A stretch of DNA of 64,000 nt from Hydractinia symbiolongicarpus. Its lineage: Eukaryota > Cnidaria > Hydrozoa > Anthoathecata > Hydractiniidae. Under the pieces are notes generated by a model. That model did not search any database and was not told the DNA's origin. It saw only the letters and a program-made list of their open reading frames with translations. Position numbers and translations under genes: made by a program. Shown piece after piece: positions 11,209 through 22,694 of the stretch (positions are counted from its first letter, which is position 1; the number at the start of each line of letters is the position of its first letter). The stretch covers positions 24,366,001 through 24,430,000 of the forward strand of contig NC_079883.1 of the NCBI RefSeq assembly GCF_029227915.1, given 5' to 3'.

Positions 11209-11669
11209 CAGTTAACTACCGGTAACTCGACCTCCAGGAGACCGAGGGTAAACAAAGCTCCAATAAGTCGAATTTAGTCTAAAATAAGATTATAGTTCAA
11301 GTTAAAGAGATTTTTTCAAGAGATGCAGTTACTGGGAATTTTGACAGTGATAAAAGGCATTCACGTCCCTGTGTAAATTGAATTTTCCCTGACAGACAAC
11401 ATCATCTGTCAATATTACATCAGGAGTTAATAAAAACTAAAAAATCTAGCTTTTGATTTCCTTTTATCGAAAAAAAGTTCGAGTTATCTGAAGAAATTTC
11501 CTTCAAAGGGGGACGAAATATTGGTCGAGTTAACGAACGTTCGAGCTATCCGAGTTTGAGTTAACCGGAGTTATTTTATAAAAAAGTATTAACGAAAAAG
11601 TTAATGCTTTTTTCAAATTTAAAAAAAGTTCGAGTTATTCGGTGTTAGAGTTACCGGGAGCTAACTTGA
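11209..11669. mobile_element. Pogo/Tigger-like non-autonomous element, second family
   Basis: The left terminus cagttaactaccggtaactc and the right terminus (reverse complement caagttagctcccggtaactc) form inverted repeats of about 23 bp, flanked by TA. The interior contains repeated ttcgag(t/c)ta motifs. Length is about 460 bp and there is no open reading frame of note. Confidence 0.65.
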
Positions 11670-12014
11670 TATTTAATTGTCGTTTGAGAACTCCGTTTTA
11701 TGGTAAAAAAGTCAAGGGAATGGAATTTCTATTGTTCGTATTGTTTGTCTATTTTATTCATAATAATTGATTATTGTTCCGCTGGGTCCAATTATTATTA
11801 AAGTGTATTCTCAATTTATATTCGGAAGATGTGGATTAGTTCAAATTTCAGCATAACTAAAACCAGTTGTTATTATTATTAGTGTTTAAGAAATAAAAAT
11901 CTTGGTATCAAGAAGCAAATACGAATAGAAAACCAGAGCTAAATATTGTGTCCAGCTTACTTGGAATATTAATCCTGTTATTAACGAATTTACAAAGAGT
12001 GAAGGAAAGAAGAT

Positions 12015-12245
12015 ATGACGTCGTCGGTTCTTCTGTTTTGTTTTGGTCGATGCAAACGCAAAGACGAAGAAGAAGTAAGACCAACATCTATCGTTTGCTT
12101 TGAACAGTTCTTAAAAGCAAAACGTTGCGTCATAAAAGGTAGCACCAACAACTTAAGCGACAAATTTGAGACAAGTGAAGAAGAGAAAACAAATATTGAT
12201 ATTTTGGAAACATTGAAAGTAAACGCATCTTTGTTTTTATTTTAA
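12015..12245 (+). CDS. Unidentified small open reading frame
   Basis: An ATG-initiated frame of 76 residues, rich in Lys and Glu, preceded by a purine-rich leader (gaaggaaagaagat). It contains FEQFLKAKRC and NLSDKFETSEEEK. No domain is recognised. It could be the first exon of an unknown gene or a transposon remnant, and there is no further support. Confidence 0.15.
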   Translation: MTSSVLLFCFGRCKRKDEEEVRPTSIVCFEQFLKAKRCVIKGSTNNLSDKFETSEEEKTNIDILETLKVNASLFLF

Positions 12246-12249
12246 GTGG

Positions 12250-13300
12250 CCAACTTGGTGTGTAGATAATTTGAACTTTTAGTCATAAACCTGTATAATA
12301 TTCTCTAAAAAGGGAATTGGTCTTCGTATCACTATCATCTCTTGCTACAGGTTGAGAACTTGCTTTCTACAAGTTTTTTTAGTATATTTTCTGCCTGTTT
12401 GCTTTCAGATCAACATGTGGACTAATTAGTTTGACTTGCTTATTAGTAAAGAACGCCAAAATAACTCTGATTTGAATAAAAAGTAAAAAATGTACCCTAA
12501 AAATATTTTATTTCGTATTGTAATAATAGTTATTGTAATTATTTTACCCTGAACATTAATCAACACTATTAATTGTAATAATTAACACTTTTACTTGTTT
12601 ACGACTTTAACTTTTTTTGTAAACCTTACGACACGTTGGAAAATGAACAAAAAATTTCCCACATAGAGAATTACCTCCTCCCCACTTTAAAAATCGTGTC
12701 GTATGTTCTGTATTTCGTTTTTATTATTCATTGTTTAATGTATGTATATGTATATATATTATAAGGTAATATACTTTGATAATGGTATAGGATGCAACAT
12801 GCTTCAATAAAAAATGCATAGTTTTTTAAATGTAATTATTCTTTCTTATGAAGCTCCAAAAAGGTTTTTATTGTTCCCCACGAAATTTAGAAAAGATTTG
12901 ATTTAAAAATTTTACAGAATTTTGTTTCAATCCTTCAGTTTTCAGAATGACAAATGCACATGCGCAACGACTTCACTTTCAAAACCATCGGGAAAACATT
13001 TTCCAACTAACTGGCTAACGGTCGTCAAATAAAATTCTTAACACACGATACTTTGAAAATTTCCACAGCAGAGCAAGATTACCTCGCGACAAAAACCGTT
13101 CTTTAAAAGTGTTGTCAGATTCATACACGTTTTTGCCACCAAGAAAAATAAAAAAAGTAAAATTCCGAGGTCGTTTTATTAGAAAAAGTGTGCTAACAAT
13201 TTTCTTAATTTTGACGAGGCCTATTAAAACATGATTTAGATAAAAAAGATAGATAGTTTTTTGCAGTTATTTTGACACCACAAAGAGACTTCATCGACAT
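12250..13300. other. Gene-free stretch
   Basis: AT-rich DNA with no recognised repeats or coding features. Confidence 0.45.
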
Positions 13301-13731
13301 ATATCATATAGTATTCTCTCTGATTAACTGACACTCTAAAAGGCGGACACCTCTGATTAGCGGACATTTTGGTCTTACACCGGCCGTTTTCTAATGAAAG
13401 TCTCATAAAAACTTTCAAAAAAGCAGGCACCTAATTAGTGGACACTCTAATTATCGGACAATATTTTTTGCACCAAAGAGCAAATATGGCTTTTTTTTCT
13501 CCAATTAGCGGACAGTCCAAAAAAATCAAAAGCGAGCAAAGAAAAATAGACAAAATTGAATAGTTTTTCTAACATTTATTTCAAACATTTTACAACTTTT
13601 GTGTCCAGTTTGCTTTTAATCTCGCCAATTTTCTTTATCAACCACTTTATCAGCTTGTCATGGCCAAAGAAAGCCATAAATAACAGGAACACCATAGCCA
13701 CCTCCACGATTTAATCCCTTCCTAAGCTATT

Positions 13732-14150
13732 AAATGGGCGGGTAAAGCTTGGGAAGAGATTACTCCTAAAGCGAGTTAAAAACTGCTTTGCTAAATGTGG
13801 TTTTACTAAGGAAACATGTGATATCTAAGATGATGTTGTCGACGAAGAGTGTAATGAACTTTTCAATGAACTTGGTGCAGAATTTGACTCTGAAATGACT
13901 GCTGAAGAATACATTGATTTCGACATCGAAAAATGTACTTCAGTACGTGTACAAATCAGATGAAGTAGATTGGAATGTAAGCTCCCTAGAAAAATGTTTA
14001 GATGAATATATGCGAAAAAAGTTTGGAAATATAGAAGAGATCTCATTTGAAGTCATTGACGAAGATGGTGATAATTCTGTGATTAAAAAAAATAATAATA
14101 TTTTCACAACGCTAGCAATGCTTGACGAGCTTATAGAACTAAACGAATAG
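13732..14150 (+). pseudogene. C-terminal fragment of a Tigger/pogo-like transposase
   Basis: In three frames joined by small shifts the segment reads KWAGKAWEEITP, then NCFAKCGFTKET, then an acidic stretch (DVVDEECNELFNELGAEFDS), then YKSDEVDWNVSSLEKCLDEY. The W..I.P..(T/I)KNCF.KCGF pattern plus an acidic tail is characteristic of the C-terminus of pogo/Tigger/Jerky-type DDE transposases. Stops at about 13,776 and 13,829 and a frame change near 13,930 show it is dead. Confidence 0.6.
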
Positions 14151-14343
14151 AGAGGAAATAGAAACTCTCTCCTCCATTAAAAGGAAACTAGAGATCGTCA
14201 AGATAAATATCAGAAAACAACAATTAATTAAAGACTTTTTAACATAAAATCTTAATCTTTTGTTAAGATTTGTTTGAAAGACTTTAAAGATCTGTAAAGA
14301 TTGGAAGTTTGGTTCGTTATCATTGTTAATATGATATTATTAT

Positions 14344-15215
14344 AGTCAGTAACCCGTTGAAAAATCCACGATTTGCCCATCCTTTTAATAACTCATTGCG
14401 TGCGTCTCGCTATTTCCGGTACCATTTTGCGTGACAAACAGACGTATGCGGGTATTATAATATAGAGTCGTTAAACCGGTGAAAAATCTACGGGGTCGCC
14501 CGTCGCGTTCGCTCGTCCTTTATATTTACCCGCCGCAACAAAGTGGATAGAAACATATCGCATTTGATATTCGTGCGCATTTTAAAAATTTCGCGTTTCC
14601 GTTACGGGACGCTGCTTTCGCGGACACACAGACAGACGACGGCTATTATTAAAGAGATAGTCGTTGCCCGTGGAAAAATCCACGGGTTCGCCCGTCCTTT
14701 AAATTTACCCATCGCAACAAAGTGGATAAAAATATATCGCATTTGATATTCGTGTCTCCGTAACATCATTTTCTAACTCAGCGGGGGGTCCGCGCAGAGA
14801 CAGACAGACTGGAAAAATCCACGGGGTCGCCCGTCCTTTATATCACGTATTTCGTGCTTCCGTAATACGACGTTTTTCTCACAGACAGACAGACAAAATA
14901 CGGCTATTATTAAAGAGACTAGTCGTTAGCCCATGGAAAAATCCACGGTTTCGCCCGTTGCAACAAAGTAGACAAAATATATCGCATTTGGTATTGGTGT
15001 ACATTTTAAAAATTTCGTATTTCCGTTACGGTACGCGGCTTTTGCGGACACACAGACAGACGGACGACGGCTATTATTAAAGAGATAGTCGTTAACACGT
15101 GGAAAAATCCACGGGGTCGCCCGTCCTTTATATATCGCATTGCGTGTTTGCGTAACAGGACGCGGTATTCGCGGACACACAGACAGACAACGGCTATTAT
15201 TAAAAAGATTTGTTA
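14344..15215 (+). repeat. Array of short palindrome-bearing elements, about six units
   Basis: Five to six head-to-tail units of about 100-190 bp. Each begins with a cgttagcccgtgg-aaaa-tccacggg type palindrome, continues cgcccgtcctttaaatttaccc, caacaaagtggataaaaat, atatcgcatttgatattcgtg, and ends cacacagacagacggctatta. The same family in reverse orientation fills part of 62,600-63,105, with partial copies at 6,532-7,098 and about 60,595. No coding capacity; the small frames across it are repeat artefacts. Confidence 0.8.
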
Positions 15216-15374
15216 TTTTTCCTTTTTCCTTTCTAATTTGCGGCATAAAACGTAAATTTTCCAAAAGGCGGACACTTCTAATTAGCGAACAATTGGTCAT
15301 ACACCGATGGTGTCCGCTAATTGGAGAGTATACTATATATACAAGAAAATATAAAATAACGCCATGTCCACCTT

Positions 15375-15640
15375 TCATTCGTCATCTAAAATGGCGACTG
15401 TTCTGTTGAAATTGGCCATATTTAAATAGTCTTCCAATGTTTTAGAATAACCTACTCGATATTTGTCCAACTTCTCACACAAGTGTTATTGTTACTACGA
15501 TGATTGATGAGAGATATGTGAAAAAGTTTCTAACTTAAAAATTTTACAAGTAGTAAAAGGTCTTATTTTTTTTGGAAGGCGACTAGTCAGTTTTCTACAA
15601 AGAAATTTCTTCTATATAAAAAAAGTGTATCAACATAAAA
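15375..15640 (+). repeat. Dispersed repeat, copy 1 (partner at 32,205-32,460)
   Basis: Shares ordered blocks with 32,205-32,460: catctaaaatg(g/a)(c/t)gactg, tagtcttccaat, atgagagaaatgtgtgaaaa, acaagt(a/t)gtaaaag and a tatataaaaa near the end. Both copies are AT-rich and non-coding. The family is not identified. Confidence 0.6.
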
Positions 15641-17756
15641 ACTAATGTCACCTTTGCCATTATACGTTAGGAATAAGGATGTAAGTCTTGTTAGTAGCAA
15701 TTGTGGGCAACCTCGATTCCAGGGCCTGTAGCGTTTTTTATAACAGGCCATGGGATTGAGGTGGAGTTGTGGGGTTAATTCTAGGCATAAAATCATGCTC
15801 AACCAACACGGATTCTACAAACTGGAGATTCCTGACCATACACTGTTATAATAACTGCGTAGTCTTGTTACAATTATCTAAGTGGCCATATTGTATTCTA
15901 AATTTTTCAGAAACAGTGTATTTTAACTTCCCATATTTAAACAGCCATCATAAGAAACTGAGTTTAAAATAAGGTCTAATTGTTAATGACCCCTCTTTTT
16001 TAGGATAGCTAAGCTTAGTATTATTTTCATCATCCTAACATCGTAAATAAATATCATTGTAGGAAAGCTGAAGGTTTTAAATTTGGAAAAAAAATTAAGT
16101 TAGCTACAACACGCTTGGGCCTCCCTAGTCAGTATATTTCCCTCAAGTAGTTTGCCTTAATGAATCTCTTTACAAACGTAAACAGCAACTTGAGACCCAG
16201 GACTTTGGTTTAATAATAGAGAGATATGTATAAAAGGATTTTTAACTAATCTCTTAATAGTTTAACTCACAATAAAAATTGTAATAAGATATTTAAGTTA
16301 ATAGCTTAGTTAAAAAATAAAATAGAAACAATTTTAACAGACATGTTGTTTACTGGTGACAGTGTTGTAGTAGCTCGCCTAATTTTCGCTTAATTTTAAT
16401 GTAACAACAACAACAACAACAACAACATTAAGAACAACAACATCAACAACAACAAACAATGAATCAGCTTATGTTTTACATTTTTAACAAGAGGCGCAAG
16501 AAGGAAGTAAAAACTCTACAAAAAGCTAGCACAAATCAATAATTTAAAACCCTGTCCTAACTTCACAAACTATCCAAATGACGTCAGTATGGCCAGGGAT
16601 GAATGTTGTAACCTTAGCAACGACAGCACAAACGCAACAGGGATGAATAAAAGAAAGAAAAAAAAGAAGAAATGAGTTTGAAAGTTTGAAAAAAAGAATT
16701 AAATATTAACTTTGCTGTTCGATATTTTGCAGAACCAAGCCTGCACATAAAAGCTACTATTTTGAAGGGCGACATCTTCGAAAAGACATACTATAAAACG
16801 TTCTGAAAACAAGAATATTGTTTGGATATGCGTTGGAAATCACCTCTAACCGTGAAAATAATTTTCTGAGTTAAACTGGGAAAGGAAAGATATATGTTAA
16901 TATTTGTTAAACTTTTTCTGCAGACTTTCTTTTAAATCGCGATGAACCAAATCTAACCAAGGAATCCATTTTCTGTTTATGTTGTGTATTCAGCTTTTTT
17001 GCCAGACCGATACTTAGCTTGGTTAACCATATTATAATTATGGGAAGATAAAATGTTGTAACTGAATAAGCGAGTAAATTTAACATCAATATATTCTTTC
17101 TAATTCTATATTATTATATACAATGAAAAGTTGTTTTTCCGGTTTCAAAATAAAGAATGAAAATACAGTGAAGTATAAATATATACAAATCTATATACAA
17201 CAATATAATATTGCATAGCAATTTCTTGAAATTAAATGGGTCTATACTTCGTTATTTTTTAGTCGCATTATTTTTAGTATTCTTTTCCTCAAAACAATAA
17301 GTAAGAAAATTCAAATTTTTAAAATTTTCCAAACCAGAATTTTTCGTAAAACATATTCCATAAAGAAATAAAAAACGTATTCATAAAAACAAGATTTTAA
17401 ATTTTCTATATACAAAACTGTAAGAAAAAAACAACAACTTTTCTATCAAAAGTAATGAAAACAACATATTTACAAATTTATATACGTATACATATATACA
17501 TCAAATGTATACCAGGCATATATGGATGTGTACTATATAACATACTATACAATACAAAATTGGTATATGTACAGTATTTGCATGCATGAAACGCACTATA
17601 GTGCTCGCATGCATGGTATAGATATATATATACAACTTTATATATGTTCATAAAAAATGTTTTTCTAAAAATTCTCTAAGATCTATATGTACAAAATGTA
17701 TGCTGTATATTTAGGTTAGGTATAATGTAATGGAATATTTGAACATCTCGAGCTGT
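15640..17756. repeat. Gene-free stretch with microsatellite and palindrome
   Basis: Contains an (aac)n microsatellite at about 16,404-16,455 and very AT-rich DNA at 17,100-17,750 dense in tatata steps. An imperfect 37-bp palindrome lies at 17,580-17,616, with a GCACTATAGTGC centre and CATGCATG outer arms. No gene is supported. Confidence 0.6.
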
Positions 17757-18068
17757 TTATTAACAATCAGAGACTGCAAAATCTTCTTTCGATATTTTGT
17801 CTTTCCTGCAGCGGTCTCGATGAGTCATATCTGTTCGTGTAGTATCGCTTGTCTTGATGTGTTTCTTAGCGTTCGTGTATCGATTGTGTAAGCATACGAT
17901 AAAATCTTCGTTTTCTTCATTATCATATTTCGAGATTCTCATCGTAACTTCTTTTCGTTTTTTCATTCGCAAGCAATCGATACAGGTGAATTCATTCTCG
18001 TTTCTTTTCGATAAACGCGACTTGTAGAATTTTTTAAGAGTTTCGATAAGTCTTGTGCGTGTCCACAT
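17757..18068 (-). CDS. Unidentified minus-strand open frame
   Basis: About 102 residues, strongly charged (Lys/Arg/Asp/Glu), with a CIDC pair near residue 29 and FIVCLHNRYTNAKKH near 56. No domain is recognised and no splice partners are evident. It may be a transposon-derived fragment or chance. Confidence 0.15.
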
Positions 18069-18069
18069 A

Positions 18070-19265
18070 TGTGCTTTGTGATATGCAAAAACTTTTCTTT
18101 TTTTAAATTTTTGTTTGCGACTTATCTCAACTCTTTCTGCAGCTGAACTAATTTTTTCTTCTCTGAATGAAGTTCAAAGTCTAAGCTGGGCACTCGTGAT
18201 TTTTAACTTGAATGAAACTGATAAAATATGAATGAAAATTATCTACTATGCTCATTAAAATTTGATAGGTCTTTTCAAAAAATGGTAAAATGGTGGGGAA
18301 GATGTTATATTTTATTTATCGATTTCTTTTGTTTGAACATATTAGGAAAAGAAAACATAAATAATATATTCAAAAAAAATTATTTCGTATTATAGTATCA
18401 AATTTTTATGGTTGCGCTCTGCAACACTTTGCTGCAAGGTTGCACTCAAATCAGTTTGATGACGATCCGCTCGAATTACGTCATTCAACAAGTGTCAAAA
18501 ATCCGTTGCAGTCCGAAATTCGTGTTTCTCTGAAATGCCTAAGATGTTTTCAAACCACGTAGGACGACAAAGTCACAAATAGAACAATGAATAAATAAAC
18601 AGAACTTGCCAAAAAAGGGAGTTGATTGTGAGAGTGGAAATTGGTTGACCTTATTTATAAAATATTTCCCAGCGTTCCTTTCTATCACCTGACCTAGATT
18701 TCCCAATTTGTTACCAGTTTTCTAGCTAGCGTCGTGTACCAGTTTCCTTTAGGAGAAGCAAAAAGGATGTGTGTCTAGGTTGACTTGCGCTATATTGTAA
18801 TGATAAATGCTTCTCTCTGAAAATAACGTTTGATCAACTTTTTCAAAATTTTTAAAGCTAACACATTTAACAGGTTTAACATGCACATAGTCCTTACTCC
18901 TCTGTTTGCTTTTCTTACCTAACATAAATTTGGCATAAAGATAGAGCAACCTCGTCTTCAGTCCTTTTTTAGATTGTGATTAGAGGACTACGAGAACTGC
19001 AAAAGGTTATTGTAAAACTCGACTTAAATGTCGACAGCCTCTCTGAGACGTTAATGTTAAGCCTCGCTTTCAAATAGAGAATAAATTATAAGACATCAAA
19101 AAATAGTTGTAGCAGTTTGATGACATGTGATAAATATTTACGCTTCCCATCCTTGGAGAAGCGTTGTGTGTTCTACGAATGCACTGCACTGTTAACAAAG
19201 GCATTGTTTTGGTGGAGTGCAAAAAGGTTTTATTCCAGTGGCGGATCCTAAATAGTTACTCATTT
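18070..19265. other. Gene-free stretch
   Basis: No coding feature is recognised. At 18,949-19,010 a degenerate member of the CTCGT..CAG inverted-repeat family may be present. Confidence 0.4.
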
Positions 19266-19267
19266 TT

Positions 19268-19547
19268 CCAACCTCGTCCCCAGGTCTCTTTGTTCTCAAC
19301 AGCGTTGGGCTTTCTATTAGTTTTTCGTTTCGCCTCCGCGGCAAACAGTGCTGGGGTTAATCTTGATTATTTTTTTAACTCTTTTCTATATTATGTTTAG
19401 TTTACGAACACGGATATCTTTTCTGCAACTGCCCCAAATGAAAACCTCTACTTTCCATACAGTGGACTCTATCATTATTATTCTCGTCTCAAGAGCTGTT
19501 TTATATAAACCTTTAATATAAACCTCAAAGAGCCCTGGGCATGAGAA
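19268..19547. repeat. Two short inverted-repeat elements (CTCGTCCCCAG family)
   Basis: One copy runs from aacctcgtccccaggtctctt (19,267) to gtgctggggttaatcttg (about 19,367). A second has attctcgtctcaagagct at 19,478 facing aaagagccctgggcatgagaatg at 19,526-19,547. The family, with ends like A(A/T)(C/T)CTCG(T/A)(T/C)CCCAG, recurs throughout the window: about 24,040-24,130, 25,406-25,587, 26,901-27,016, 27,748-27,834, 29,343-29,413, 31,574-31,632, 32,574-32,663, 33,129-33,200, 33,754-33,833, 34,211-34,300 and 60,730-60,772. Confidence 0.65.
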
Positions 19548-19739
19548 TGCTCCATCATTCGGTGTCACGCAACAGTTTTATTCTAATCTAATGACTTCTT
19601 TTTTCCTCATTTCTGCACAAACAAAGGTGAAGCACATCAACTTTTGTCCTCTTCTACATCCTCTCAGCTAATCCAGCAGCATAAACATTCGAAAGGCAGT
19701 AGCAATGATAAATGATATAACCTAAAATGATCCTAATAA

Positions 19740-19958
19740 TTGTGTGTAAAAATCTTCGATCTCAAAGCGGCATCCCAATACCGTGATCCTACAGCCTCTA
19801 CAGTGAATGTTCTACAGGCGCTTTACGTTCCATTTAGATTTATGCCTATAGAAAATCTCTGGATTTTTATCAGGGAATATCGAGCAAGTAATGAAGTTGA
19901 TGAGTTTATTCACAAAAGCTACACACGCATTGGAAGTCCTTTTGACGATTACGTTTAG
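19740..19958 (+). CDS. Unidentified open frame, exon-like
   Basis: 72 residues with a globular composition (VNVLQALYVPFRFMPIENLW, then FIREYRASNEVDEF). No family is recognised and no clear splice sites border it. Kept only because its residue composition is more protein-like than neighbouring frames. Confidence 0.15.
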   Translation: MCVKIFDLKAASQYRDPTASTVNVLQALYVPFRFMPIENLWIFIREYRASNEVDEFIHKSYTRIGSPFDDYV

Positions 19959-19959
19959 T

Positions 19960-22425
19960 GACACATGCCCTGCCTAATTTTATTGCTGAATAACGAAGTC
20001 ACTTACTTTTAGAAAGGCTGAGGACGAGATTACTGTTGAGCACAAAGTTTATATGTTTTGCGCAAGGAATATCTTTTTTCTTTTCGCTTGTTGATGACGA
20101 CTCCAACTTCGAATCCAGTACTTTTCCTTCGTCTAAACTTGTAAAAAGACGAAAAAAACATCGGAACGAGGTTTATTTTAGTGTTTAGTGTTTTCAAAAT
20201 TGCTGTTATGAAAGTTTCCATGGTTTAAAATCTTTATCATTTAAAAATCAACATACTAATTCCAAACATTTTTTCACATCTTTTGCTAATGAAATTGATT
20301 TTACTTTTGTAACCTAGCTAGACATTTCCGCTTAGGTGAACGCCCACAACGGGTCTCCCATTTTACTTCAAATACACTATATGCGCGGAAAACCTCAAAA
20401 CATTTTCCGCAAAGAAAAATAGTTGAGAACCCGAAGTTGAAATTCAAAATTACCATGACGATAATAAAAGAGAATTGGTAATCAATATATTGACCTTTGT
20501 ATCCGAACGAAGCGACCTACATTTTTTAATTTTACACCTTCAAAAAATGCCTAAGAAAAACAAGAAAACATTTCATGTTGTTTTCAGCAAGGCTTTTTTG
20601 TTATATAAAAAGTTTTTTGTTATCCTTACTTGGTAAAGATTGATATTTTTTACATAATCGGAAATTACTCGGCAATTGTTCGGCACATCCTCGGCCCATC
20701 CTCATAACAACTCGAGAATGCTTTCATAATTTGTTTACAATAATAACATATGAATTTGTTTACTATTATTTTGTGGTTGCCATGGGAGTCCAAACAGGAC
20801 GTAGAAAGTAATCTGAACAGAGCTATTGAGATTATCCGAGCTTAGAAGCTCGTCCCCATCGTCTCAACCCAGTAAATCCGTTTAGGATCTGAATGTGAAA
20901 CTTATTTTTAGAGAAATCCTCGTGAGAAATCTTTGTGGGAAATCAGACCGTTGTGTTGCGACAACATTCCATAAGAAAAATACCGCAACAACTTATCTTG
21001 ATCCACCTTACATAGGGCGAAGATTTTCACACACGATTATCCTGGTTATGAATACATGAACTGATCACATAATTGGATGATGATTGTACTTATCAGTCAA
21101 ATATGACGTCAGAAGGAGGGACACCCTTTAGAATTTTTAAAAGTTACGCAGCTAATTTAGTTCAGGTTGTGTAAGTTTAATAGCAAAACCATTTGGTTTT
21201 AAGTGTTCTTTTATGTATATAAGCGGTTCTCACAAAGTACAAGAAGGATTGTTTTTTTGATCTAATAATGCCCTTTGAAAATTTGCAAAAGCAACGACTT
21301 TACTCTTTTCAGTTCTTTCGAGTTCGTCTATTTGATTTTTAGTGACTCTGCTTTCATTCAATTTTCTTCAAATCAATTGAAACTGATCTGCTTACAGCCT
21401 TGTGCTCAGAGAATTTTGACTTTTGATGACTTTTTTTAATTTTTTTTAAACAGACCCTGAACACGACATATATCTTTGTACGTGTCCGCTATAGAGAGGC
21501 TCAAAAGATTTTTACGATATTAGAATACGATCGACTTTAAAATGCAAACACATTAATACTGCAACATTGCACTCCTGATGTATATGTTGCAATGCTTGTA
21601 ATGAAATTAGTATTAATTAAATGTACGAAATGTTTTCACTGGTTTTCACAGTAAACCATTAATACTTTAATAACAAAATAACACCCTTAAGCATGCCACA
21701 AATCACATGATTATGGTTACATCAACATTCTACAACTTTGGCTTTAGTATTTACGACCACATATAAATATCTTAAATGGGCTGTAATGAGTTTCATAATA
21801 TCGATACTCATTGTCATGAAATTTCAGCTTGGGTATCTGCATCTTAAATGAGCAGCTGTACTGCATTCTCTTCATTCAGATTTTTGCCTCACTAAAGTAT
21901 CCCTGACATCAAATTTTAGGTTTTAACCGTTTGAATTGTTTGAAGCTCAGCAAAGGATTATGGGTGCTTAGTTTTTCTAGACAGCTTTTGTGAAAATCCC
22001 AGGAAATCTTAACGGATTAATATTTACTTCATTCAGAAGATTTAAACTAACAATAAAATACGGATACGTTGACAGTGAGGAAATATGGACAGGATGACAG
22101 ATAACACAGATATACAGTTTTGTTTTTCTGTTTGCCAGATAGACAAAAAATTATCTTTTTTTATAGTGCTGTAACATACGTTATAATTAAAAGTGCGTTT
22201 CTTCTAATCAACTTGCTGACGCCGCGTTTTTTTAGTTGGTCATCGCGATTTCTTCTTTTATTTTCAAAATGGCGGGCTAGTATTGTTTATGATGAGTTAT
22301 TGTTCATTTCGTTGTTTATCATCGCTTCGTCTATGCAAGATAAGCATATTAAACTATGGGTAGCTAAGACAACAATACGGTCATGCGTTCTTCCTTTAAA
22401 ACTGCGACCCCGTGGTCATTTCATC
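19960..22425. other. Gene-free stretch
   Basis: AT-rich, no domains recognised on either strand. The 106-codon plus-strand frame at 22,120-22,440 is hydrophobic and low in complexity and is probably not coding. Confidence 0.4.
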
Positions 22426-22426
22426 G

Positions 22427-22690
22427 GCAGCTATTCATAAAAGCTTGCATCCATACTTGTTCTTTATACGTGTAATGTTCCTCACGTTCCTCTTCTTTTA
22501 ATGCTTCTTTAACTACAGCACGTAATTTCTTCATCTTCATCTTTAAAGTTTTTAACTTCAAAAAAGTTAATTGTTTCTTCATATAGTATTCCGGCATTCT
22601 TCGATGGTAGTAAAGTGTTAAAAATCGTCGAGTTAATGTCCTGTGCTTTACTACTTAAAGTGTTTGGTGTTATTAAAGCTTCTAACTTGT
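22427..22690 (-). pseudogene. Possible Crypton/tyrosine-recombinase-like remnant
   Basis: Minus-strand frames read INSTIFNTLLPSKNAGILYE and INFFEVKNFKDEDEEI. After a frame change comes a basic stretch, LKLKTLKMKMKKLRAVVKEA, followed by KEEEREEHY. The LLP.K....YE...NFF pattern recalls the N-terminal segment of some animal Crypton-derived tyrosine-recombinase-like proteins. The match is short and from memory of a pattern, so it is only a suggestion. Confidence 0.2.
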
Positions 22691-22694
22691 TTTA

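Larger units (their letters stand above)
13309..15335. mobile_element. Tigger/pogo-type DNA transposon remnant with nested insertion
   Basis: The left end (atatagtattctctctgatta) and the reverse complement of the right end (atatagtatactctccaatta) match as terminal inverted repeats. Both are followed by motifs of the type ggcggacac and attagcggac, repeated at 13,340-13,370, 13,430-13,520 and, inverted, 15,267-15,320. Inside are remnants of a transposase C-terminus (13,732-14,150) and a later repeat array (14,344-15,215). Total about 2.0 kb. The upstream catalytic DDE part is gone. Confidence 0.65.

Noticed and set aside
14344-15215. CRISPR-like regular repeats
   Set aside because: Units are transposon copies of unequal length without uniform spacers, in an animal genome.
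22120-22440. 106-codon plus-strand frame
   Set aside because: Low-complexity hydrophobic translation; the opposite strand looks more coding-like.
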